Shown: positions 1 through 11,386, numbered from the stretch's first letter. The stretch: DNA of 64,000 nt from Epiperipatus broadwayi (GCA_028023455.1 JAQFVV010012394.1:31340885-31404884); one strand, 5' to 3'. Notes: generated by a model not told the origin, from the sequence alone. Program-made: numbers and translations.

Positions 1-1472
1 AGAAACAGTATAAAATGAGCATCTATCCACAACTAGGGTTTTCTAACATCCATGATTACCAGATTCATATAGAATTCCTATCATCAATATTTAAATCTGC
101 ATCTTCAAATCAATGTTTGCCTTTTTCTGATTTTAATTAAGTTTTAACCTTGAGCAGAAAGTTGAATTCTGAATATATATCATCAGCCCAACTTTGGCTC
201 CTAAATCTCATTGATAAAAGCAAAATCCAGAAAAAGTAAAGAATTGAGATTTTAATGCTAATAATATAGATTTTGATCACTCAAACTTATGCTAGGTGGC
301 ATCAGAGTAGATATTTGGCCTAATTTTTATATAACTCAAACATGGTGGTTTAATTTTCAACTCTAAGTTTCATATTTTATCATAAAAGTTTTGATTATTC
401 CTCAAGAAAAGTTCAGAAATTCCAAATTGCTTATCATTGTTGTATATATAAATGATTCTAATGAGCATATAGCCACCTGAAATATTAAAAAGTGAACATA
501 TGGCAGCTCTAAATCAATGGATGTGTTAGTAATATAATTATCTATTTACCTCAAAACTATTAAGATACTATCTTCCCTGGATCATGAACTATGAAATAAA
601 ATGATGAATTTTGTATTTTTGTACATTGTCTTTAATGGTGTACCTGCTATCATTAAATCTTGCATACTATTTGAATATGATTTTGTAACTCATATCTTCA
701 ATACCATATATAATGTGCATTATTTCAAAGATGTTTGTTGAAGCTTTACCTAATTTAAATGGAATTTTAATCTTAGAACCTTGTTCCATTATGAATTAGA
801 GCATAAAATATGCTGTCATAATTCATGTTGGAACTCTTATGCAGACATGTTACCACTTAAAAATGTTTGTGGAAAATAGATAAACTATGTCATTATATAA
901 CACATGCATTGATTCAGATATGCAGCTTCAGTCATTCAGTTACATGTTCACTGGGTGACACTGTGTACATATAAAACATTTTAAGATCTTCTAAGAACTG
1001 GTTGTATTTATGTAATATTCCAAGTATCAAAATAAAAAAAATGAATTCATTATTGGCTGCTATACAAGATCTTATATGGATAATAAGTTAAAGCAATGAT
1101 AACTATTATGTCAAACATCAAATATAATATCTTGGATAGCAGAGGAAAATGGATTCATTTTTAACTCGTAAAGTGGATAATTTTGATATTAGATAATATT
1201 AATGTAACCAGGATTTGAAGGTGTATTATCATACTTATAAATGCTTAAAATTTTATATTTATTATAAATACATATGGACCAGTGTGTGCACAACATTTTA
1301 TTTTATTCAACAATATACAGAGTCATGTATTGTTAACATAAATTTATACTGTTTGAATGGAATTACCCTGGTGGTACTTATGACTTATGATTTGAATTCA
1401 GGCAATACTTGAAAATTTTTTCAGATTGCTCTTAGGCTTAGAAAATTCTCTCATAAGAAAATTTTCATCATC
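1..1472. other. AT-rich DNA without a recognisable gene
   Basis: I see no coding signal here. The only open frame, near 1,215-1,412, starts at TTG, is rich in Tyr, Ile and Phe as expected from AT-rich noise, and has no recognisable domain. No repeat shared with the rest of the window was found. Confidence 0.5.
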
Positions 1473-2040
1473 AACAACCATTATCAATCCACTGCAGGAT
1501 GAAGTCTCTTCATGTTCAATCTATCTTCTCCTTGATCTTTAGCCTCCCTTCTCCACATCACTCCTGCACACTTTCTTATTTAATCTATCCATTTTACATG
1601 TGGTCTCTTTCTGGATCTTTTAAAGCTCTTGGAATCCAGTTTAAGATTTCAATTGTTCATACATTAGCATCTTTTCTAGCAGTATGTCCAGCCCAACTCC
1701 ACTTAAGTTTTTTAATTTTTTCAATGAGGTAACACCTGTTTGTACTCTTACCCTTATATTGCATTTCTGATCTCTTCTTGTTACTCCTAACATGCGTCTC
1801 TCGATATTTTTTTGAGTGGTATGAAGTCTCTGTGTTGCTCTTCTATTAAGTGTCCAAGTCTCAGTTTCATAAGTAAAAACTGGTAAAATACATTTATTAA
1901 AAACCTTTCTTTTCAAACATATAGGCACATTTCCTTTTAGTATCAACTTATTTCTATCAAAAAAGCACTCCAACCAAGTTAATAATCATCCATTATGTTT
2001 CCATCTGTATTAATAATCTGATCAAGGTATTTATTAAACA
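1473..2040 (-). mobile_element. RTE-like non-LTR retrotransposon, 3' fragment (decayed)
   Basis: The minus strand encodes the C-terminal part of an RTE-like reverse transcriptase. It matches the intact copy at 54,645-57,047 in motifs such as KGNVPICLKRKVFNKC, ETWTLNRRA and MLGVTRRDQKCN. The fragment runs from just after the KYLGQ-type block to the 3' end, where an (ATG/TGA)-rich tail sits at about 1,468-1,480. It covers roughly the last 190 codons and is 5'-truncated, as is common for these elements. The frame is broken: after the Gln-Thr-Gly-Val-Thr stretch it shifts, and a 4-residue GSET to ETET change is visible. It is a dead insertion, clearly diverged from the 54.6 kb copy. There are no host genes around it. 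Confidence 0.85.
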
Positions 2041-3907
2041 ATATTAAAAAACACACTCACATTTTATAAATGTATATACACACATATACACATTTTACAA
2101 AATCTCTTTTTATAGTAGTAAGCACAAATGGCTTATAATCTTTGGTGGAAAATGTAAGTGGAAATTGAAAATCATTCAGCTACCTGAAAGTGTCCAAGCA
2201 AGCTTAAAATTTTTGTAAATATTCAATCCATTGCTAATTCAGACATTCATAAAATTTCTTTCATTCTTATTGAAATGGTTCTATTTCATCTTTTTTTTTT
2301 TTTAAAAAAAAACCTACATTATACTTAAGGCATTTTTGTAATCCTTTATTTAATTTAAAACAGTATTAGCTGGCTACCAGTTTTTTCAAAAATTGTGAAA
2401 TATCTCATTACTTTAAAAAAATATTAATAAAATATATTTAAGAATATCTGTAAAAGACTGTTATACAGAGGTAAAGCTCTCCATACAGTAGCTTGTGTTA
2501 GCATAAAGAATAGTGATCATGTGATGTTTATTGGTTTAAAAAGGCTGCTAGACAGTCAAAACCTCATGAATTAATTCCTTTACCTATATCACTGAAGCCC
2601 TTCATATGGTATATGGCACTAAGTCACTTCCAGATTACCACCATTCTTTTGTGTTTATCTGTTGCATTTGTTTTCCAGTTCTGTATTCCTGATCATAGCA
2701 GAAAATTCTTTGTTCTTAGGCATCAAGTATGCTTGCAAACACTCTTATTTTGTTTGACTTTTCAAAAAAAATCTATATTTTCTGTAGTTTATTTATATAT
2801 ATGATTGTTTTTGAAAAATATTTATTTCAGGATTAAAATATTTATGATTACCCACAAGTTTTATTTGAAAATATTGGTTATTAAAAAGACCTGTAAATAA
2901 AAATGTAATAACAGTGAAATAGTATAATAGGAATATCTTGATAATCAAAAAGTGTAACTTTAAACTTTATATTAACATTTATTGTTTCTTGATATTGTTT
3001 AGGTTTTAGAAATATAGTTAAAATAAATTTTCTTTTGTTTGTTAAATACTTTTACCAATTCTTCAACAAAAAAGGCATTTTTATGATTATGTATTTCAGT
3101 TTATTATTTTTGTTCCATATTTGCAAAGGTGAAATATTATTTTTTTTAAAAAAAACTTATATTTCTAAAAAATAAAATAAAAGTTGTGAAAATATAATAT
3201 AGAATTAAGAGTTTAATCATTAAAAGAAAATGTTGAAATGAAGTCCAAATCATGGCTGTGGGCTGCCAAATAAGTGTATAAGTTGGAAGGGTTAATGAAA
3301 ATACTGTGCAAAACTCATCGATAGTTTTTGGAAAGAATATTTAGTCATAAATGCTGAGTAAATTAATATACATATGTCATTTATTTAGCAGATAAATTAA
3401 AAAAATTATTCCAATTAAGCTCTCATCAATAAGGATTAATTAGCTTAGTAAGTTAGCCATCCTAATTCCAGATGATTCAAAAAAAGCCACTTACTTTATC
3501 TGGAAGTATGACAAATTTATAAATCACATGCTTTCTAAATTCACATTATGAGTCTTAACCCCGTGCTTATATATTTGTGTCATGGTGGTCATTAAATTTG
3601 AGTACAAACTTGCAAAAGAGTGATTATAATTTAATTTATTAAGCTGTAATAATTACAAGGTTGCTAATTTTGGAGGAACCATTTGCTGTTTCTATTGCTT
3701 CATTTTTCCCAAACTATTTTGAAATTATCCATAACATTAGTTCACTGGTACACTTTTTTGCATTAAAATTTAAGTACAACTATGAGTTTAAAAAAATCTG
3801 AAGTTGTCAATATCATATAGACTTCATATAAATATTATATAGATTTGAATCTCAAAATAAGTCAACAATGCCTTGATTGGTTATATCATAATACAAAGAA
3901 GCTAACA
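2041..3907. other. AT-rich DNA, no gene seen
   Basis: Homopolymer A and T runs and a short ORF at 2,613-2,804 with no family resemblance. Nothing else in this stretch can be supported. Confidence 0.45.
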
Positions 3908-3978
3908 GAATCATTGATTGGTAGATTTGGCCTAAGGCATTTAAGAGCATGCTTATTGTTTTAGTGTTATTAAAATAA
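3908..3978 (+). repeat. Left copy of a 71-bp direct repeat (candidate target-site duplication)
   Basis: This 71-bp segment is repeated without a mismatch at 5,631-5,701. The copies directly flank the 3,979-5,630 element. They start GAATCATTGATTGG and end TATTAAAATAA. Perfect identity suggests one recent event. The sequences outside the two copies differ, so this is not one end of a larger duplication. Confidence 0.9.
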
Positions 3979-3980
3979 CA

Positions 3981-4177
3981 GATAATTCAACCGATGACGT
4001 ATTACCCTGAAGGCATATCAGTCTAATCTTGCAATTTTTAAGATAACGTCTCCAAGTGATCTGCGGACACATGTAATCGCTAAAATGTGTCCGCAGATCA
4101 CGTGAACATGGTACATTAAAAATCGCAAGATTAGACTGATATACCTTCAGGGTAATATGTCATCAGTTGAATTATCC
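3981..4177. repeat. Near-perfect 92-bp-arm palindrome at the left end of the 1.65-kb element
   Basis: Bases 3,981-4,072 pair with 4,085-4,177 across a 12-base loop. Mismatches are few and concentrate near 4,041-4,056. The outer 18 bases of each arm are the element's terminal repeat, with one C/T change in the inner copy. The terminal motif thus occurs three times in the element, once forward and twice inverted. A cruciform or long hairpin is possible in single-stranded DNA or RNA. Confidence 0.9.
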
Positions 4178-4292
4178 AGGTCACATGCTAAAAAATATTC
4201 AAAAATGAAAAATATCTGACGCAGATCAAGCAAATACTAAAAAAAAATACAAAAAAAAAAATAAAAAAAATGTACATGCATGTGTCAAAATA

Positions 4293-4577
4293 TTATTCTC
4301 AATTTTAAAATACAGCAGCGTGTAGTGCTGGAATTGGCAGCGGGGCCTCCGTATGTTTTTGTCGAGCCGCAGGCTCAGCGTACCCATATATCAGACATTG
4401 TATTACTCTCATAGCTGTAATTTTTATAATTGCCAATGACGAAAAAAAAATTTATTCTCAATTTTAAAATACAGCAGCGTGTAGCGCTGGAATTGGCGGG
4501 GGGCCTCCGGATGTTTTTGTCGAGCCACAGGCTCGGCATACACTTATATAAGACATTGTATTACTCTCATAGCTGTA
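4293..4577 (+). repeat. Two direct copies of a 127-bp GC-richer block
   Basis: Copies lie at 4,293-4,419 and 4,452-4,577 and differ at about ten sites. Each contains a small hairpin (GAGCC, two bases, GGCTC) after a CCTCCG..TGTTTTTGTC stretch. The block is much richer in GC than its surroundings. No coding frame is shared by the two copies. Confidence 0.85.
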
Positions 4578-4609
4578 TGATATAATTTAGAAATTAAAAA
4601 TAAAATTAA

Positions 4610-5370
4610 AACATAATTCAATGTAAGTTTGAGAATTGTAGAAATATTAACAAATATTTTTTGTAAATAAGTTTGAGAATTGTAGAAATATTAACAAAAA
4701 CTTTTTGTAAATTTTAAATAAACACCTAAATAAAAAAGACGCAATCTAATGCAAATCTGGTATTAATGGCGTCCAGAAAATGCCGCACTTTTACACACAT
4801 TTGGTAATTTTAAAAACGTATTGCATATTGCAAAATTGATTTAAAAAATTATTTCAGATTATTTACACATTAAAAACGTAATGTAGAAATATTAACAAAA
4901 AGTTTTTGTAAATTTAAAATAAACAAATAAAACACTTTACCCGAATTAATGCGAATCTGGCATTAATGGCGTCCTTGTTATCACATGCATTTGGTAATGT
5001 ATATTCCAAATTTGTTTTAAAAAATTATTGAAAATTATTTACACATTAAATGTAATTCAATGTAAGTTTCAGAATTGTAGAAATATTAACTAAAAATTTT
5101 TGTAAATTTAAAATAAACAGATAAATAAAAAACACTTTACCAGAGAATAAATTATTTACACATTAAACGTAATTCAATGTAAGTTTCAGAATTGTAGAAA
5201 TATTAACAAAAACTTTTTGTAAATTTAAAATAAACAGATAAATAAAAAACACTTTACCGGAATAAATTATTTACACATTAAACGTAATTCAATGTAAGTT
5301 TGAGAATTGTAGAAATATTAACAAAAAATTTTTGTAAATTTAAAATAAACAGATAAATAAAACACTTTAC
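4610..5370 (+). repeat. Tandem array of about 115-bp units inside the 1.65-kb element
   Basis: The motif AATTGTAGAAATATTAAC recurs six times, at about 4,634, 4,679, 4,885, 5,076, 5,193 and 5,306. The last three are regular, with offsets of about 118 and 114 bp, and share ACACATTAAACGTAATTC upstream and AACACTTTACC downstream. The earlier units are longer and contain a TTAATGGCGTCC block at about 4,763 and 4,964. Unit length therefore changed by internal deletion or amplification. Confidence 0.8.
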
Positions 5371-5630
5371 CCAAATTTACAGTTCAAAAAAGTAACTGTG
5401 ATGCCGTGAATAGCAAAATCGCAATAGACAGAAAAATCAAAAAATTTCCCAAACCTCTCTCCGAATTTTAAATCTCGTGGGTGAAAAAAAAAAAAATTGA
5501 CTCTCTGATGGATTAATCACGCCAGTCACTTTGTTGCCATGACAACATTGTCATGCAAAAAACGTCGATGTCTACCGGAAGGGAAATCGGTAAGTCAAAA
5601 ATGTCATCGGTTGAATTATCCATAAGTACC

Positions 5631-5701
5631 GAATCATTGATTGGTAGATTTGGCCTAAGGCATTTAAGAGCATGCTTATTGTTTTAGTGTTATTAAAATA
5701 A
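5631..5701 (+). repeat. Right copy of the 71-bp direct repeat
   Basis: Identical to 3,908-3,978. It begins ten bases after the right inverted terminus (spacer CATAAGTACC) and is followed by unrelated AT-rich DNA. Confidence 0.9.
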
Positions 5702-6464
5702 TCAATTCATTTTTAGTAATGGAACCTATTTATTTATACAAAATATTTTTTTCAACTGAAAAACTACATGGTTACAACTAGATTTTATTTGTTTTGAGAA
5801 GATTTCTAAAAATGTAATTACAATAAAGCAGCTCTTTTATTGGTTAACACAAATTGCTTTTATAAATGCCAATGAAGATATTTTTTGTGAAATATTTAAT
5901 AATAATAATAACATAAAGAATATTAACACATACTTTTATTTTTTTACAATATCTCAACTAAAATTCATTTCTATTTTAAAAATGGAATTCAAATAAAAAA
6001 TATTTCTTTCAATAATTTTTATGATTAAACAATATGATCCAATAAGAAAAGAGGAAATGTGACCAACATTGTTACTAGGATTGTTTAAATAAGAGTTGGA
6101 GGAGTTGAAACTTAAACCAATTAAACAGTGATGTTTTATTACGGATCTGTTGTTTTCTCAGAATAGTTTATTGATGCTAGAACAATATTTTTTCTGCACT
6201 TGATTGGTATGTGTGTGTAATTATTTTCATCAATGCATCTTTCATCTTAATTCCACTACATTGCAATCATTCACTATCACACACATTTTACTTACCATCT
6301 TACTATTCATGTATGAATAATTCTATCTTTACATCTGGAAGCAGAGATTTTTCATAAAATGAATGCAAAATGAAAGAAAAAGATCTGAGTTTCTGCCTTG
6401 ATGAATAGTTGTGTTATCATAAAATTGGGAAGATGGATGCACAAAAAAGGCATCTGGCTTCATT
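5702..6464. other. AT-rich DNA, no gene seen
   Basis: No open frame, tRNA-like motif or repeat shared with the rest of the window was recognised. Confidence 0.45.
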
Positions 6465-6575
6465 TCCCAAGAGTTCATAAGAAGTTTGAGTGCTCTGGAA
6501 AACACCACAACTGATCCTGGGACTTCCTAATCCTAAGTCTGTCTCTCTACAGAGGCAAACTATGCAGGGAAGAGG
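6465..6575 (-). mobile_element. SINE family A copy
   Basis: Read on the minus strand, it has an A-box-like CTGTAGAGAGACAGAC, a B-box-like GGATCAGTTGTGG and then CTTCTTATGAACTC. The same order is found at 12,260-12,378 (minus) and 21,975-22,070 (plus). The tRNA-related head identifies it as a SINE. The copy is diverged. Confidence 0.6.
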
Positions 6576-8654
6576 TGAAATAAAAACAAAAATGTTACAA
6601 TATTATATATAGTTAGTATAAAGACTAAGTTGGGATTATAAAATGAAATTTAATATTTCTACCCAATATTATTTTACAAAATCCTTCCACTGTAAAACAG
6701 TCATATCAAATTGGTAAACATTTTTATGCTGTTATTTTAAATAAATAAATCTTTATTACTCATTAACTATTTACATTTCTGATAATATTCATTAAAATCA
6801 TAACATTATGAAATAAAAATCATCTTAAAAATAATATGACAATTTTGCAAATAAGCAAAAAAAGTAATAAATTGAAATACATATGAGAAATACCTAAAAG
6901 TTACTAGAATCATTCTCTGGTTTCCAGCTTATTGTAGCATATGCTTCTGCTGTTACATACATTTTTCAGAAACCCTTCAGCATTAATATATGAAGTGACA
7001 TCATCATGTGAAATCATGGTGTCATGTAGGATTTGAACAATGTGAAATTTGGTTTTTGCTTACAGAAAAAAGCAGTGAAAACAATTGTTATGCTTGGAAC
7101 GGATTACAAAAAGTTGATCTCTGTAAAACACAAGTTTACAAATAGTTTAATTGACATATTAAATTTTACCACATCCCTAAAAAGCATGGCGAATGAATTC
7201 CCAAGTCAAAACAATACTGATTTTTATATGCAAATGACATTTTCCTCTCAGATTTAATTCATAATGGTCAGCTATTTTATCTGCAAATTCTTACCCATTT
7301 ACATGATGCAATAAAAATGTAAACACCCCATTTTATGGCATAGAAAAGAGTGTAAAGTTCATCCTGACAAAGTGTTGTCTCTCAAAGCCTTGAGATAAAA
7401 CACTTTTTAATTAAATTCAGCATGACCCAGCTTATCTATCAACCATATTTACTGAATATCACTTCATTGATTTTTTAAAAATCTTTTGTTGTTGCAAACT
7501 TAGAAGTGGTGAAGAAATGCCACAGGTTTTAAAAGGCATCATTTTGCAAATGTATCCAAACTACTTTGAAAAAAGAAAAACACATGTAGACTGGTATATT
7601 GCATCAAATGGACATAGTTTGAAATAGATTAAATTTATAACATTTAAAAAGAAATAAATAATGTTTTATTATAAAATTCCGATTACTTTTGGGTATCCCC
7701 TCATAATTAGAACACCAGGCTTTGTTTTAGCCTTCAGTATAAAAAATGTTTTAATGAAATATAAATAAGTATGTATCAATTTGTTATTGATAAGACATAT
7801 TTCAGCCATCATCTATGAATATAATCTTTGAAGTTTAAAATTTTAATTAAAATTACAAAATAAAAATGACAAAAAATAACAACGACAGTGTTCATGTTTA
7901 AATAAAGTCTGAATGCAAGGATCAATACCTTAGCAAAATGTTTCATTTAATTTTACAAAATAAAAAATAACCAACAGACAAACTATTTATGAACTTATAT
8001 TTTTCAATGTCAAGATTTTAATGCAAAGCAAAGCTCACATAAGTGAATGAATAGCTCTGAAAGCAATAAAATATAATTTTTGATTTCACTTTACTGCTCA
8101 CTGAGCAATTCTATTTTAAACTAATATCCTATATATTTTGGTTCAAGTTTAGCCATCAAATGAACTTATAGCTGTCACATGAATGCTACAAATGGTTGCA
8201 ATTGAGCTGCTCCAAATCCACTCTGAAAGCAGTTGCAATACCAAAAAGCCATATGAAGGGATTTGGTGCTCAAAGCAGAAGAATTAAAAAAAGTGTGCAA
8301 GTTATTTGACATAATTTATCTTTACATATAGTGATTAACATGACATTAATGTGTGTGGTGAGATGATCAATTCTGAGGATGAAGAAAAGTTTGTTCTACT
8401 GAAACATCAAAGTTTCCTCATGAATCTAATTGCTCTTAAGAAGTTTAGTTTATTGCTGATGTAGTAACAACATTTACTACTACCATAAATATTAGAGTTT
8501 TATATAAACAGGATGCATTATGAAGCTTGTTTTAAATTTAATATTTAACTATAGTAATTAGAACTTTTCTTCAATTAGCAAATGAATATATAAATTCTAT
8601 GGGTTTAATATAATATAACTGTCAACATAATTATTTATATAATTAAGATACAAT
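6576..8654. other. AT-rich DNA, no supportable gene
   Basis: A 74-codon frame at 7,033-7,257 has less biased composition than most chance frames here and follows a CTTACAG-like sequence. It starts at TTG, has no recognisable domain and is probably noise or an old repeat remnant. Confidence 0.4.
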
Positions 8655-9260
8655 GTGGCAGTTGTAGGATGGCAGGCTCCGAAAGTCAAGATTCTATGAT
8701 ACTTAGCCCAGCTTTGTCACTTCTGATAATCAAACTTCTTATAAACTCCTGAACAATAAACCATTCATTATTTTTTTGAGTTCCCAGCATGCTCTACTGC
8801 AGTTGTTAAATGGCAGCCGCTCTATCACTTCTGATGTTTGAACTTCTTATGAGCTCCTAAATAGTAAACTATTCAATTACTAAATTATTTCTGGGTTCCC
8901 AGCATGCTTTGCTGCAGTGGTAAATGGAAGACCCTGGAATTCAAAGTCCGTGGATTACAGCCCAAATCTGTCATTGATGATGCTTGAACATTTTATGAAC
9001 TCCTGAATAATAAACCATTCAATTACTATATTCTTTCTGACTTCCCAGCATGCTTTACTGCAATGGGAGAATGACAGACTTTAAAACTGAAAATCCACAG
9101 ATTGAAACCCTGTCACTTCTGATCTTTGCACTTCTTATGAACTCCTGAATAATCAACCATTCAATTACTACATTATTTCTGAGTTCCCAGCATGCTTTGC
9201 TACAACGGAAGCTGCAGCATATTCTGAAGCTCAATAATCATGGAATGCAGTTCAGATCTA
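8655..9260 (+). repeat. SINE family A tail amplified as a tandem array (about four units)
   Basis: The core CCCAGCATGCT(T/C)TRCTGCA repeats at about 8,785, 8,900, 9,047 and 9,187, giving offsets of roughly 115, 147 and 140 bp. Each unit contains a version of TGTCACTTCTGAT, then CTTCTTATGAACTCCTGAA, then CCATTCAATTACTA. The shared CTTCTTATGAACTC motif links the units to the SINE A copies elsewhere. Divergence between units points to an old amplification. Tandem conversion of a dispersed SINE is a known route to satellite DNA. Confidence 0.75.
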
Positions 9261-10049
9261 GTATTTTTGATGCTTGTTTTTAAGAATGTTTCTATATAAT
9301 AAATCAATATCCGGCAATAGTATATTTGATTCCTTACCACTATCAATCCTGTCTTATCATAACCTATATAAACATAGACCCAGAAAATATGGATAAATAT
9401 TTTATTAGGAATTTATACACAATATACATTTACATAAACATGTGATATACAATTATAACATTATCTACATATAACCTAATTGTTATACAACTATCAAAGC
9501 AAGGAACTTCAGATGTTCTCCTAGATGTCCCTAACCCTTCCAACTATATCATGGCAGTTCATGATTAGTTATCATGATATTTCTAACTGTATCATGGCAG
9601 CTTAACCTCATGCCAAGTTTAGTATCTAGCTGCTTTTAGTTTGACTATGATTGTGCTTCACTGCTTTTATAATCAAAGTGTGATCAATTGGTTGCCTGGC
9701 CATATCCCCACAAGGATTGCCAATTAATAGCCAGGTAATGTGAGGAATTAGCTTCACTGAGCATCTTTGCCTATTGAAGTTTCTACCATTGGTTACATGT
9801 TATCTATATTTATATATTCAGTGATTTGCAGTGATGAATGTTAAATTCGATCAAGATAAGATTGCAATTTGGACAAGCCTATTGCTTGAAGCTAAATCGA
9901 GTCATAACATTTATTTTTATAGATTTTTACAAAAGAACATCATTAAAAAGTAAAAAAAAATAAAAATTCATTTGTGTTTAAAAAAGCAATGTCATGCTAT
10001 ATATGACTTACTTTATTTATTACTATAAATTTATATAATTTATTTAACA
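9261..10049. other. No gene seen
   Basis: A moderately GC-richer patch at about 9,500-9,790 contains a repeated TATCATGGCAG phrase at about 9,546 and 9,590. It may be part of an unrecognised repeat. No coding frame is present. Confidence 0.4.
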
Positions 10050-10790
10050 CACTCAAAGGTTGTTTTACAATAGCGTGTTGAAACCGTCGGAGGGCGGGCT
10101 TTGTTTGTAAACAAAGATAAATATAATGTTTACGGGGCCGCCGCTGGGTTTGTTTATTATCACATTTCAAAGTAAAGTAATATCAAATAAATTTTGGAAT
10201 ATGCAACAACAACAACAAAAAAAAAAAAAAATATGCAGAAATCAAAAAATTGAATTTAAAAAAGTACTTAATTTTTTTTTTTTTTGTTATTCTTTTAATT
10301 ACTTATATTTTGGGGGGAGGGACAGAATTCTTTTTTTTTGTATGTATGTTTTTGATTTTGTTGATCACATTTAAGCAAAACTACTATCTATCAAATAACA
10401 ATTTTTGGAATGAAAAACAAACAAACAAACAAAAAAATGGGTATATCAATCGAAATGAATTTTAAAAAGTAGTTACTTTTTATTCTTTCTCATTACTTAC
10501 ATTTTTTTTTAATGGAGACAGTCGGGTATTCTACGACAAAATCAGCTTCTTTTCTTTTTTATATTTTTGTTGTTTTATAATAAATTACAAATACCAAATC
10601 GATTTCCATTTAACGGTACCAAACATTTACAACCGAAAGGTCCAACTTTGGGAAAGGTGGTGGGGGTGAGTGGTTACAATTCCTAAGTGAATGTAACGCT
10701 CCGACTTGAAGGTTGACCAATTTTTTACCGTAATTACCAAAACCCCACATAAATATATTTACAGCAATTAAAAGCAACTTTTAGGGCTGT

Positions 10791-10901
10791 TCAGGAACAG
10801 CACACATGCAGCTTCAAAGCTCTTTTGTTTGATAACCCGTTTCCAGCAGCAGCAGTCAGAGAATCTTTGACATTCGCAGCAAGTTTTCTGATTTCAGCCA
10901 T
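10791..10901 (-). CDS. 36-codon ORF of unknown function inside the 1.37-kb element
   Basis: An ATG-initiated minus-strand frame encodes a short protein starting MAEIRKLAANVKDS and ending HVCCS. Its composition (Ala, Lys, Leu, Asn) differs from the Phe/Ile/Tyr bias of chance frames here, and it lies in the GC-richer interior. I do not recognise a family. It could be the N-terminal remnant of a transposase exon or a captured host fragment. A 9-bp hairpin (AGCGTGATT with AATCACGCT) lies just upstream at about 10,941-10,965. Coding status is doubtful. Confidence 0.2.
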   Translation of the reverse strand: MAEIRKLAANVKDSLTAAAGNGLSNKRALKLHVCCS

Positions 10902-11241
10902 TCGATGAACCTCGCTGTTGTTCTTGCAGAAGCGGAACTTAGAGCGTGATTTGATTCGAATCACGCTGAAATCCTACACTTGCCGAATTTTTTGAGCAGG
11001 AAATAGGGGCTAGGGAAACATGAGACTCTGCTGATAATTGTTAGTAGACATTCCTAAAAGATGGCAGTTAGAGGGGGAGGTGGTCTTAATAAATATTAAA
11101 ATAGTTTTGACAATCGAAATTCCAGACACCCTCACCCGATACTGTAGCCAAAAGTGAAATGTGATCACACATCGAAAATGCTTAGCACAAATCTGAGCTG
11201 TAAGCTGACACGATAGCTTCTGCGGCAGATTCAATGTCATG

Positions 11242-11386
11242 TTTCTGTGCATTAGCATAGAAATAGACACAAGCAGCAACCCCGTACCAAACGGACTATT
11301 TCTAGGCTTACGTATTAGAAATAGAACACTTGTTAGTGGTGGTAGGCCACCTAAACGGCATATTTCTGTGTACTATCACAGAAATA
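11242..11386. repeat. Three consecutive subterminal hairpins
   Basis: Three inverted repeats of the form ATTTCT..AGAAAT lie at about 11,242-11,264, 11,296-11,324 and 11,361-11,386, spaced roughly 60 bp apart near the right end of the 1.37-kb element. The second and third units also share ARACGGMNTATTTCT upstream. Subterminal repeats of this kind often serve as transposase binding sites, which is inferred here, not shown. Confidence 0.7.

Larger units (their letters stand above)
3979..5630. mobile_element. 1.65-kb non-autonomous element with 18-bp inverted termini and 71-bp flanking duplication
   Basis: The element is bounded by a perfect 18-bp inverted repeat (GATAATTCAACCGATGAC at 3,981-3,998 and its complement at 5,603-5,620), set 2 and 10 bases inside a perfect 71-bp direct repeat. 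Inside, in order, are a 197-bp fold-back at the left end, a duplicated 127-bp block of higher GC, a tandem array of roughly 115-bp units and a unique right part. No long reading frame is present, so any enzyme must be supplied in trans. Fold-back ends plus a tandem core recall non-autonomous Helentron-type or pearl-type elements, but those do not leave a 71-bp duplication. Known DDE transposases leave about 2-17 bp. The superfamily is therefore unassigned. The boundaries are well supported; the mechanism is not. Confidence 0.8.

Noticed and set aside
1215-1412. 65-codon frame as a small gene
   Set aside because: Starts at TTG, is Tyr/Ile/Leu-rich as expected from AT-rich noise, and has no family resemblance.
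4610-5370. CRISPR array
   Set aside because: Units of about 115 bp are repeats throughout, without unique spacers, and the DNA is eukaryotic in character.
5495-5510. CTGATGG in the 1.65-kb element as a hammerhead core
   Set aside because: The core has G for A at the last position and no GAAA follows at stem II distance.
10126-10465. Two overlapping frames as genes
   Set aside because: They are built from poly-A and poly-T runs (KKKK, FFFF) inside the 1.37-kb element.
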